From: Bacteroidota bacterium
Lineage (GTDB): Bacteria > Bacteroidota > Bacteroidia > Chitinophagales > LD1
NCBI GenBank assembly: GCA_018267435.1
Contig: JAFDYM010000433.1
Span: 1-11,597, forward strand
Direction of reading: 5' to 3'
DNA length: 11,597 nucleotides
This document shows, piece after piece, positions 5,540 through 11,597 of the stretch. Every line of letters begins with the position of its first letter. Position 1 is the first letter of the stretch. The notes below the pieces were generated by a model. The model worked only from the letters and a program-made list of their open reading frames with translations, ran no database searches and was not told where the DNA came from. A program made the position numbers and the translations under genes.

Positions 5540-5601
5540 CGCCCACAGGCTGTAGGCGCGTGGCAGACAGCAGCAGGCGCTTGGCGCTACAGTACCGCCC
5601 C
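5540..5601. repeat. Dispersed 62-base GC-rich repeat, copy B
   Basis: This is the second copy of the repeat at 2596-2657, with the same order and spacing of conserved blocks. Outside the 12-base variable middle only about 7 positions differ. In this copy CTGTAG (5550-5555) can pair with CTACAG (5587-5592), and the inner GCGC segments can extend the stem past one bulged base. It lies in front of the CWC gene and at the right border of the AT-rich genes. Confidence 0.8.
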
Positions 5602-5613
5602 AAAACAAAAAAT

Positions 5614-5644
5614 TTTGCCATTCGGGCAAACTGGATTATATTAG
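5614..5644 (+). promoter_or_regulatory. Bacteroidota-type promoter for the CWC gene
   Basis: TTTG at 5614-5617 is followed after exactly 19 bases by TATATTAG (5637-5644), one mismatch from the TAnnTTTG -7 element. The spacing equals the known Bacteroidota value. The TTTGCC at 5614-5619 also forms a 6-bp hairpin with GGCAAA (5625-5630), which could overlap an operator. The ATG follows only 7 bases after the -7 element. Confidence 0.5.
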
Positions 5645-5651
5645 TGATACT

Positions 5652-5891
5652 ATGCCGGCTACACCTCTGACCTTTATACAAAGCCGCGTAAAGCCTTGCC
5701 AACACTGCGGCGAGCACTTTGCGTGCCGTGCCATGCACGATACCCCTTGCGACTGTTTTACGGTGCAGATAAGCGATGAAACCAGAGAGCACATAGCCAG
5801 CCTAGGTTATGCCGACTGCCTGTGCAATGCCTGCCTAAACCACTTTGAGGAGCAGGTGCGCCAAGGTGCATTGGTAGAGGTGCACAACTAG
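5652..5891 (+). CDS. Cysteine-rich CWC-family protein (probable metal-binding)
   Basis: The 79-residue protein carries eight cysteines in the order C16-x2-C19-x5-C25-x7-C33-x-C35, then C56-x-C58-x2-C61. This matches the Cys_rich_CWC family layout (CxxCG..F.C....CxC ... CLCxxCL). In typical members the middle motif is CWC; here it reads C33-D-C35, with the tryptophan replaced. The cysteine pairs suggest a zinc-ribbon-like fold, but no biochemical role is established for the family that I know of. There is no signal peptide, so it should be cytoplasmic. The start at 5652 is the only ATG upstream of the cysteine motif. It is transcribed in the same direction as the TonB-dependent receptor, 93 bases downstream. 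Confidence 0.8.
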   Translation: MPATPLTFIQSRVKPCQHCGEHFACRAMHDTPCDCFTVQISDETREHIASLGYADCLCNACLNHFEEQVRQGALVEVHN

Positions 5892-5948
5892 TACTTTCAA
5901 CCACAACTATAGCTGCTTGATATATAAGCAAATACCCTCATTGGGCTA

Positions 5949-5979
5949 TTTTGCCGTTTCGCGTTTTCCATTATCTTTA
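5949..5979 (+). promoter_or_regulatory. Possible promoter for the TonB-dependent receptor
   Basis: TTTTG at 5949-5953 is followed after 18 bases by TATCTTTA (5972-5979), one mismatch from TAnnTTTG. The -7 element ends only 5 bases before the ATG, which would require a nearly leaderless message, so the assignment is weak. Confidence 0.3.
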
Positions 5980-5984
5980 TAGGA

Positions 5985-8231
5985 ATGGGCAAAAGTTTAC
6001 TCCTGACGATTTTTGTGCTGATGAGCCTATGTAAGGTGTACGCCCAAGGTGGCAGTATAGCTGGCCGCGTGTATGATAGCAACACAGCGCTTGAGTTTGC
6101 CACCATATCGGTACTTAAAACAAGCTATGCCGCCAGCGCCGATAGCAACGGCTACTACCAAATAAACAATATACCTGTAGGCAAATATCAAGTGCGTGTA
6201 AGTTACCTAGGCTACGAAAACGCACAGCAGGAAATAAGCATAGAAGTAGGTAAAACCCTTAGCCTAAACATAACGCTAGTACCCCTAAGCAGCAAGCTGA
6301 ACGAGGTGGTAATAACGGGTGCATTGAAACAGGTAACCAAGCTAGAGAGCGTAACCCCTGTAGACGTGTACACCGCCAAGTTTTTTCAGCGCAACCCGGT
6401 TACCAATTTGTTCGATGGCCTTTACAGTGTGCCGGGCCTATTTGCTGATGTAGATAATGGCGTAAGCAACACTACCGATGTGCAGATAAACGGTCTGGAA
6501 GGTAACTACACCATGTACTTGATTGACGGTGTACCTGCGCTATCGAGCCTGGCGGGTATGTACGCCATCAATGCCTTCCCCATGAATATCATCGATAAGG
6601 TAGAGGTGGTAAAGGGTGCTTCTTCTACGCTATATGGTAGCGAGGCTATGGCGGGCGTTATCAATATAAAGACCAAAGACCCGCGCACAGCGCCACGCTT
6701 TAGCGCCAATGTGTACCTTACCTCGATGCTAGAAAGCTATGCCGACTTTACCACCAAATACAAGCTAGGCAAGGCCACTGCCATGCTATCAGTCGGTACC
6801 GAAAACTTCAACACCAAATGGGATGTAGATAAGGATGGCTTTCTGGATATACCCTACATCAACCGCTTCAACATATACAACAAGGTGGCACTATACCGCA
6901 AAGATGATAAGATAGCCAATGTGTACGCGCGCTATCTATACGAAGACCGCTTTGGCGGCGATAAAACCATGAGTCCGCGGTGGAGGGGTAGTACTGCCAA
7001 ATATGGCGAGGCTATAACAACCAGTCAGTGGCAAATGGGCCTGCAATACCAACTGCCCGTAGCCGAAAAGGTAATGCTTCAACTAGACTACACCGAGCAT
7101 AGGCAAGGTGCTTACTACGGCCCCAACAAATACGATGGCATACAGCTAAGCGGTTTTAGTCAGCTAACATGGAGCAAGAAGATAGACAGCATCAACGACT
7201 TCCTTTTGGGTGCAGCGTACCGCCTAATGTATTTTGAAGATAACACGCCATTATCGGACCCTGCCAACACAGGCTATGCGCGCTTGGTGCACATGCCTGC
7301 TATATTTTTTGAAGATGAAATAACCATTGCGCGCCGCCATACCATAATGCTAGGTGCGCGTGTAGAGTATAGCAACCGCAGTAACTTTGCCATTACCCCG
7401 CGCCTAAACTACAAGTGGATGAGCCAAAACCGCAAGAACATACTACGTGCAGGTGTGGGCACTGCCTACCGTATGCCCAATGTGCTGAACGAGGGCATTG
7501 GTGCCATGAATGGATCAAGGGGTATACTGTTGGAAGAAGACCTAAAACCAGAATCGTGTATAAGCGCCAACCTGAACTACACGCGTGTGCAGGAGGTAAA
7601 AGGCGGCTTGCTGAATATTGATGCCTCGGTTTTCTATACTTACTTCTTTAACTATATTGACCCTGAGTATGACGAAGAACCCGGCTACATAAGCTACAGC
7701 AACAGCAAGGGCGCCACCGCCACAGGTTTCAGCATCAATGCCGATTTTACCTTCAACTATCCGCTAAAGGTGGGTGTGGGCTTGGTGTATAACTATGTGT
7801 TTGAAGTGGAAGAAGGCGAGAACGGCGAAAAGGAGCGCGAAGCGCCTGCGCACCAGCCGCCGTTTATAGGCAACTTCTACCTAAGCTATACCTTTGCTGC
7901 GCCGCAACTTAGCATAGATTGGACGGGCAACCTTGTTACCCCGATGAAGCTGAGCACAGTGCCCGATGACGAGCGCCCTGAAAAATCGCCAGTATATACC
8001 ATACAAAATGTGCAGATAACCAAAAAGTTCAAGAACGGCATCGACATTTACTTCGGCATAAAAAACCTGTTCAACTTTATACAAAAGGAGCCAATACTGC
8101 GCCCGAACGACCCTTTTAACCAAAATGTAGCGGTAAACAACCCCAACAATTACCGTTTCGATACCACCTACGGTTTTACCACTACGCAGGGCATAAAGGG
8201 CTTTTTTGGACTACGTTACACTTTGCAATAA
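5985..8231 (+). CDS. TonB-dependent outer-membrane receptor with CarboxypepD_reg-like domain
   Basis: This 748-residue receptor would import a bound ligand through the outer membrane using TonB energy. A signal peptide covers residues 1-20 (ending VYA). A CarboxypepD_reg-like beta-sandwich follows (about 22-100; GSIAGRVYDSNTALEFATIS and GYYQINNIPVGKYQV), then a TonB-box-like LNEVVITG (105-112). The plug domain has YLIDGVP (178-184) and VEVVKGASSTLYGSEAMAG (206-224). The barrel takes the rest, ending GIKGFFGLRYTLQ. The length fits the family. No SusD-like partner is adjacent, which argues against a polysaccharide-utilisation pair and suggests a siderophore, cobalamin or metal-complex receptor. 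The ligand cannot be read from sequence. The start is set by the signal peptide. Confidence 0.93.
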   Translation: MGKSLLLTIFVLMSLCKVYAQGGSIAGRVYDSNTALEFATISVLKTSYAASADSNGYYQINNIPVGKYQVRVSYLGYENAQQEISIEVGKTLSLNITLVPLSSKLNEVVITGALKQVTKLESVTPVDVYTAKFFQRNPVTNLFDGLYSVPGLFADVDNGVSNTTDVQINGLEGNYTMYLIDGVPALSSLAGMYAINAFPMNIIDKVEVVKGASSTLYGSEAMAGVINIKTKDPRTAPRFSANVYLTSMLESYADFTTKYKLGKATAMLSVGTENFNTKWDVDKDGFLDIPYINRFNIYNKVALYRKDDKIANVYARYLYEDRFGGDKTMSPRWRGSTAKYGEAITTSQWQMGLQYQLPVAEKVMLQLDYTEHRQGAYYGPNKYDGIQLSGFSQLTWSKKIDSINDFLLGAAYRLMYFEDNTPLSDPANTGYARLVHMPAIFFEDEITIARRHTIMLGARVEYSNRSNFAITPRLNYKWMSQNRKNILRAGVGTAYRMPNVLNEGIGAMNGSRGILLEEDLKPESCISANLNYTRVQEVKGGLLNIDASVFYTYFFNYIDPEYDEEPGYISYSNSKGATATGFSINADFTFNYPLKVGVGLVYNYVFEVEEGENGEKEREAPAHQPPFIGNFYLSYTFAAPQLSIDWTGNLVTPMKLSTVPDDERPEKSPVYTIQNVQITKKFKNGIDIYFGIKNLFNFIQKEPILRPNDPFNQNVAVNNPNNYRFDTTYGFTTTQGIKGFFGLRYTLQ

Positions 8232-8239
8232 CATCACAA

Positions 8240-8275
8240 CCACCCCCTAGCCCTCTCCTCTAAACATGAGGGGGT
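8240..8275. repeat. CCCCCT...AGGGGG hairpin repeat, copy 1
   Basis: ACCCCCT (8242-8248) can pair with AGGGGGT (8269-8275), and a run of seven A follows. The copy aligns to 8886-8920 with one inserted base and three mismatches. It lies just after the receptor gene and may serve as its transcription end, though the following tract is A rather than T on this strand. Confidence 0.65.
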
Positions 8276-8296
8276 AAAAAAAGCAGTAAAATACTA

Positions 8297-8326
8297 TTTG
8301 CAAAAGTGGACGGCGGCGTATATTTT
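8297..8326 (+). promoter_or_regulatory. ndk: Promoter for ndk (Bacteroidota type)
   Basis: TTTG (8297-8300) is followed after 18 bases by TATATTTT (8319-8326), which continues CG. A second register, TATTTTCG from 8321, gives 20 bases of spacing. Either is within the usual range of TTTG-N19-TAnnTTTG promoters. The predicted leader to the ATG at 8383 is about 50 bases. Confidence 0.5.
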
Positions 8327-8382
8327 CGCACCGCCTAAAAGAACGGGGCATATTGCAACCGTAGGGCATAAACAAAAAAACA

Positions 8383-8802
8383 ATGGCAGGAAAAATAACG
8401 TTGACCATGCTTAAGCCAGATGCAGTGGCTGATGGTTACACAGGCAAAATTATTGACAAGATAATAGAGGCTGGTTTCAAAATACAAGCATTGAAACTAA
8501 CTAAACTAAGCAAAGAAAAGGCTGAAGAATTCTACGCTATACATAAGGAGCGTCCTTTCTTTAACGACCTAGTTACGTTTATGACCGAAGGCCCGATAGT
8601 AGCGGCTGTATTGGAAAAAGAAAATGCAATAGAAGAGTTCCGCAACTTGATAGGTGCTACTAACCCAGCTAACGCTGCCGAAGGTACTATCCGTAAGATG
8701 TTTGCTGCGAGCATAGAGCGCAACGCCATCCACGGTTCTGATAGCGACGAGAACGCTGAAATAGAAGCTAAGTTCCACTTTACCGATGCTGAAAGGTTCT
8801 AA
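8383..8802 (+). CDS. ndk: Nucleoside diphosphate kinase
   Basis: The enzyme transfers the gamma-phosphate of ATP to nucleoside diphosphates through a phosphohistidine, supplying dNTPs and NTPs in the cytoplasm. The 139-residue length is normal. K11 in TMLKPDAV is the conserved nucleotide-binding lysine. The active site is H117 in NAIHGSDS, and the region RNLIGATNPANAAEGTIR (87-104) is the conserved binding loop. The ATG at 8383 gives the normal N-terminus. It stands alone between a promoter-like pair and an intrinsic terminator, so it is probably monocistronic. Nothing is unusual apart from flanking hairpin repeats. Confidence 0.98.
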   Translation: MAGKITLTMLKPDAVADGYTGKIIDKIIEAGFKIQALKLTKLSKEKAEEFYAIHKERPFFNDLVTFMTEGPIVAAVLEKENAIEEFRNLIGATNPANAAEGTIRKMFAASIERNAIHGSDSDENAEIEAKFHFTDAERF

Positions 8803-8835
8803 TACCTAGCAACAGTAATTAGAAACAATACGCAG

Positions 8836-8866
8836 AGCAGCCCCACAAAGGCTGCTTTGTTATTTT
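8836..8866 (+). terminator. Rho-independent terminator after ndk
   Basis: AGCAGCC (8836-8842) pairs with GGCTGCT (8850-8856) around CCACAAA, followed by a T-rich run TTGTTATTTT (8857-8866). It lies 33 bases after the ndk stop and fits an intrinsic terminator. Confidence 0.85.
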
Positions 8867-8885
8867 ATATAGGTGTATGAAAAGA

Positions 8886-8920
8886 CCACCCCCTGCCCCC
8901 TCCTATAAACAGGAGGGGGT
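8886..8920. repeat. CCCCCT...AGGGGG hairpin repeat, copy 2
   Basis: CCCCCTCCT (8896-8904) pairs perfectly with AGGAGGGGG (8911-8919) around ATAAAC, a 9-bp stem. It aligns with 8240-8275. Such GC-rich hairpins are common between genes in Bacteroidota. Here it lies after the ndk terminator. Confidence 0.7.
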
Positions 8921-8928
8921 TGGGTTTA

Positions 8929-8957
8929 GTTACAAGCTCTTGGTGAGAGCTTGCAAC
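8929..8957. repeat. Hairpin GTTACAAGCTCT / AGAGCTTGCAAC
   Basis: CAAGCTCT (8933-8940) pairs with AGAGCTTG (8946-8953) around TGGTG. Beyond one A-C mismatch the stem continues with GTT/AAC, giving about 12 positions. It follows copy 2 of the CCCCCT repeat by 8 bases and resembles the small hairpins at 4325-4443. It lies about 80 bases before the pseudouridine synthase gene. Confidence 0.6.
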
Positions 8958-9035
8958 AGTTAGATAAGGCTAACACATCAACATTTCCCCGAAACATCGT
9001 TATTTAACCCCTAAAAGCCTTACCTTTCGCCCGCA

Positions 9036-10148
9036 ATGGAAAACGAGTATTTGGAAGATGACGAACTACAAGGCGGCACCGGCGAAGAGCAAGGCGACGA
9101 CCTAGTAGAGCAGGTAAACCTAACGGTGGACAAGGGCCAACAGCCTTTGCGTATAGATAAATTTGTACACAGCTTTATAGGTAGCAACACCGTAAGCCGC
9201 AGCAAAATACAGAACGCTGCCGATGCAGGTAGTATATTGGTAAACGGCAAGCCTGTAAAGAGCAACTATAAAGTTCGCCCGAACGATAACATAGTGCTGC
9301 TAATACCGCGCAGCACCGAAAACTACGACCTTGTAGCCGAAGATATTCCGCTAGATATAGCTTATGAGGACGATGCGCTGCTACTGGTAAACAAAGATCC
9401 TATGATGGTGGTACACCCCGGTTTGGGTAACTACCGCGGTACCCTTATCAATGCATTGATGTGGCACTTTAAAGACTTGCCTAATGCCGAGAGCCAAAGG
9501 CCGGGTTTGGTTCACCGCATAGATAAAGGCACTAGTGGTCTACTGGTAATAGCCAAAACCGAGTTTGCATTGGCACACCTAGCGAAGCAGTTCTTCAACA
9601 AAACTAGCCGCCGCAAGTACCTAGCATTGGTATGGGGCGATGTAAAGGAGAACGAAGGAACCATAGTAGGCAACATAGGCCGCCACAGCCGCGAGCGTAA
9701 GCAGTTTGAAGTGTACCCCGATGGCGACCATGGCAAACCTGCCATAACGCACTATAAGGTAATAGAACGCCTAAACTATGTAACGCTGGTAGAGTGCCAT
9801 TTGGAAACAGGCCGCACGCACCAAATACGCGTACACATGAAATACATAGGCCATACCCTATTTAACGATACCCGATACGGTGGCAATAAAATATTGAAGG
9901 GCACGGTGTACAGCAAGTACAAGCAGTTTATTGATAACTGTTTTGAGATAATGCCGCGCCAAGCTTTACACGCTGCCACGTTGGGCTTTGTACACCCTAC
10001 CACGGGCAAGCAAATGGATTTCGATTCGCCACTACCTGCCGACTTTAAGGCCGTGCTTGATAAATGGCGCAAGTATTGGACCAACCCGACATTAGCTAGC
10101 AACTTGCCCGAAGGTGAAGACTTCGATAGGGAAACGGAGGAAGAATAG
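9036..10148 (+). CDS. rluD: Ribosomal large-subunit pseudouridine synthase, RluD type (RluA family)
   Basis: The enzyme converts uridines in 23S rRNA to pseudouridine (RluD modifies helix 69 in E. coli). An acidic N-terminal extension (1-25) precedes an S4 RNA-binding domain (about 38-85; LRIDKFVHSFI, SRSKIQNAADAGSILVNGK). The catalytic domain follows, with GLVHRIDKGTSGLLV (157-171) and catalytic D163. The later motif GRTHQIRVHMKYIGHTLFND (259-278) and the HAATLGFVHPTTGK segment (312-325) are conserved in the family. The C-terminus is again acidic. Length (370) slightly exceeds typical RluD because of the tails. The gene ends 5 bases from the convergent lipoprotein gene. The exact target uridines cannot be proved from sequence. 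Confidence 0.92.
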   Translation: MENEYLEDDELQGGTGEEQGDDLVEQVNLTVDKGQQPLRIDKFVHSFIGSNTVSRSKIQNAADAGSILVNGKPVKSNYKVRPNDNIVLLIPRSTENYDLVAEDIPLDIAYEDDALLLVNKDPMMVVHPGLGNYRGTLINALMWHFKDLPNAESQRPGLVHRIDKGTSGLLVIAKTEFALAHLAKQFFNKTSRRKYLALVWGDVKENEGTIVGNIGRHSRERKQFEVYPDGDHGKPAITHYKVIERLNYVTLVECHLETGRTHQIRVHMKYIGHTLFNDTRYGGNKILKGTVYSKYKQFIDNCFEIMPRQALHAATLGFVHPTTGKQMDFDSPLPADFKAVLDKWRKYWTNPTLASNLPEGEDFDRETEEE

Positions 10149-10153
10149 GTTTC

Positions 10154-10654
10154 TTACTTTAAGCGCTTGTATCGCTCCAGCTCATTCTTGTTGATGATGT
10201 CGTTAATTTCCGCTACTTCATCTTTAAACCTACTGCGTGTACCTAAGTTGTATATGCGTAGAAAGGGATCTTTATCCAGTATCATACCCTTCATTTCAGC
10301 TAAGCTAGGTACTTGGTTTAGCTTGCTATATTCTTCGTAAGTAAGTTTTAAAAAAACACTGTTTATACCTACTCCCCTATTATCTAGCAAATAGCCATCG
10401 GCCAGTGGCGTAGGGTAGGCTAGCTTGCCATTGCGGTACACATCGCTAGGTGCTGGGTAAGCTACTATCTCCGTTTTAGCGGCATTCATAGTTACGGGTA
10501 CATAGCGGCTGTAGTTGGTACGTGTTCTGTAAATAATTGTCTGCTCGCCAGTATAGCTTACCTCGGCTACGGCCGTTGCCGTTTGCTTGCTTTTACAAGC
10601 AGCGATGGCTACAAAAGCCATCGCTGTTATAAATATGAAAGTTAATAGTCTCAT
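10154..10654 (-). CDS. Lipoprotein of unknown function
   Basis: The 166-residue protein has a signal peptide ending in a lipobox-like AIAAC with lipidated C20, so it should be anchored in the envelope, probably the outer membrane. The mature part includes TIIYRTRTNYSRYVPVTMN (39-57), VAYPAPSDVYRNGKLAYPTPL (64-84) and DGYLLDNRGVG (86-96). These fit a family of Bacteroidota lipoproteins that I can recall only as uncharacterised. A charged C-terminal helix (about 141-166, KDEVAEINDIINKNELERYK) follows. The start codon overlaps the preceding gene's stop as TAATG (10652-10656), so the two are co-translated. No enzyme motif is evident. Confidence 0.75.
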   Translation of the reverse strand: MRLLTFIFITAMAFVAIAACKSKQTATAVAEVSYTGEQTIIYRTRTNYSRYVPVTMNAAKTEIVAYPAPSDVYRNGKLAYPTPLADGYLLDNRGVGINSVFLKLTYEEYSKLNQVPSLAEMKGMILDKDPFLRIYNLGTRSRFKDEVAEINDIINKNELERYKRLK

Positions 10655-11597
10655 TAGTTAACCATTAGTTTGCTAGTAGCAGTATGCTTGGCAGTAGTAA
10701 GCTTAAGGGTGTACAAACCTGCTGCATAGTTACTTACATCTTGCTGCAAAACAGTATTGCTCAAAGTGCCTTTAGCAGTGCTTACTACACGGCCTGCATT
10801 ATCCATTATCTGCAGGGTATAGTCGCCGCTCATTTCGCCAGCATCTACAAATACAGTATTATTGGTAGGGTTAGGAAACACCGAAACTGCTACTTCTTCC
10901 CTATCATCTATACCTACGTTCTGGCCACGTGTAATTTGCATATCAAGCAAATAAGTACCCGTTGAGCCAGTAAAGTAGTTCGATACAAAGAATATAACAT
11001 TGCCACCACCTTGTACATATATGGCGCCTGGCATTACATCATCATAAGCAGGACTTACGCTTCCACCGTTTACGCTGTAGCTAAACTGCATATCGTTGGT
11101 ATAGCTTTGGCCATTGCCGCTGCTGTAGCTATCGTGTACACGTGCGTTTATTGAATAGTTGGTGCCGCTTGGCAAATCAACACGGTAGAAGTCGTAGTCG
11201 TTGCCCACGTGTGCATTGCTACCAGGTGTGCTTACTGTAGCTGTACTGCCACCAAAGCTAGGGTTGAATACATAAGGCGAGCTTTCTGTATTGTTCGACT
11301 CGTACATATCTGGGCTAAGTGGAGCATCGGCAACTACTATTTTAATTGGATTAGGCTTGCCAGTAAAGTCGGTAGTGTAAACTAGTCCCCAGCTGCTGTT
11401 ATCGTAGCTGTATGAATAGGCTACATAGTATGTACCAGGTGTTACATTCAATCCATTTGAACTAAATGTATAGTCGTAGTAGAAGTTTGAATTCATTTGT
11501 ACAGGTCCAGTCTGGATGGTTTGTACGTAATTGCCTTGCTCATCGTACACAGCAGCAGCCAAGTAGCCATTAAAACCTACGCTACCATAGTTGGCTA
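10654..11597 (-). CDS. Type IX-secreted protein with C-terminal sorting domain (5'-partial)
   Basis: The reading frame stays open to the window edge, giving at least 313 residues, so the real start is outside the window. The last 85 or so residues match the type A sorting domain of the type IX secretion system: VSVFPNPTNNTVFVDAGEMS, then YTLQIMDNAGRVV and SNYAAGLYTLKLTTAKHTAT, ending SKLMVN. The domain directs passage through the outer membrane and is removed or replaced during surface attachment. Upstream is a beta-rich region with MYESNNTESSPYVF and YDFYRVDLPSGTNYSINARV, similar in style to pre-peptidase C-terminal (PPC) domains. No catalytic part is within the window. The gene overlaps the lipoprotein by one base. 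Confidence 0.88.
   Translation of the reverse strand, partial: ANYGSVGFNGYLAAAVYDEQGNYVQTIQTGPVQMNSNFYYDYTFSSNGLNVTPGTYYVAYSYSYDNSSWGLVYTTDFTGKPNPIKIVVADAPLSPDMYESNNTESSPYVFNPSFGGSTATVSTPGSNAHVGNDYDFYRVDLPSGTNYSINARVHDSYSSGNGQSYTNDMQFSYSVNGGSVSPAYDDVMPGAIYVQGGGNVIFFVSNYFTGSTGTYLLDMQITRGQNVGIDDREEVAVSVFPNPTNNTVFVDAGEMSGDYTLQIMDNAGRVVSTAKGTLSNTVLQQDVSNYAAGLYTLKLTTAKHTATSKLMVN

Noticed and set aside
9021..9029. TACCTTTCG as a -7 element for the pseudouridine synthase gene
   Set aside because: No TTTG occurs 19-21 bases upstream, so only one half of the promoter is present.
11560..11562. TTG at 11562 as the start of the type IX-secreted protein
   Set aside because: The frame stays open to the window edge for 11 more codons (ANYGSVGFNGY), there is no signal peptide, and TTG is an ordinary leucine codon here.

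Overview
The window reads as a chromosomal piece of a Bacteroidota bacterium, probably a Chitinophagales/Sphingobacteriales-type member (the phylum is well supported, the order is a guess). The evidence is a type IX secretion sorting domain at the C-terminus of a secreted protein, a TonB-dependent receptor with an N-terminal CarboxypepD_reg-like domain, promoter-like TTTG/TAnnTTTG pairs, absence of clear Shine-Dalgarno sequences, and a Bacteroidota-style Rhs core (DYYPFGM ... YRYGFNGKEKDDEV).

Two kinds of DNA alternate. The first part (1-2500) and the stretch 4050-5650 are accessory: AT-rich genes for small membrane or secreted proteins, set among GC-rich palindromes. From left to right the accessory part holds: a two-helix membrane protein (1-294); a REP-associated tyrosine transposase (RAYT) between perfect 30-bp inverted repeats that each fold into a hairpin (318-957); and a minus-strand pair made of an Rhs tip fragment carrying an HEGIH metallopeptidase-like toxin domain (1433-2323), which overlaps by ATGA a small secreted CxxC protein (987-1436), a candidate immunity protein. 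The Rhs gene lacks its body and a conventional start, so it looks like an orphan toxin-tip module. A 470-base gap follows with 11-bp-phased direct repeats, a dispersed GC-rich repeat and a heptamer array.

Next come two overlapping outer-membrane beta-barrel genes (2794-4046), a 400-base hairpin-rich spacer with four small hairpins in a row (4325-4443), two AT-rich minus-strand genes (a secreted protein and a two-helix membrane protein), and a second copy of the dispersed GC-rich repeat (5540-5601).

From 5652 to the end the DNA is housekeeping or envelope-type: a Cys-rich CWC-family protein, a TonB-dependent receptor, nucleoside diphosphate kinase (ndk) with a plausible promoter and a good intrinsic terminator, an RluD-type pseudouridine synthase, and, convergent with it, a lipoprotein gene that follows a type-IX-secreted protein truncated by the window edge. 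A CCCCCT...AGGGGG hairpin repeat lies on both sides of ndk.

The best candidates for something new are the Rhs-tip metallopeptidase with its coupled periplasmic partner, and the relation between the RAYT termini and the hairpin repeats elsewhere in the window.
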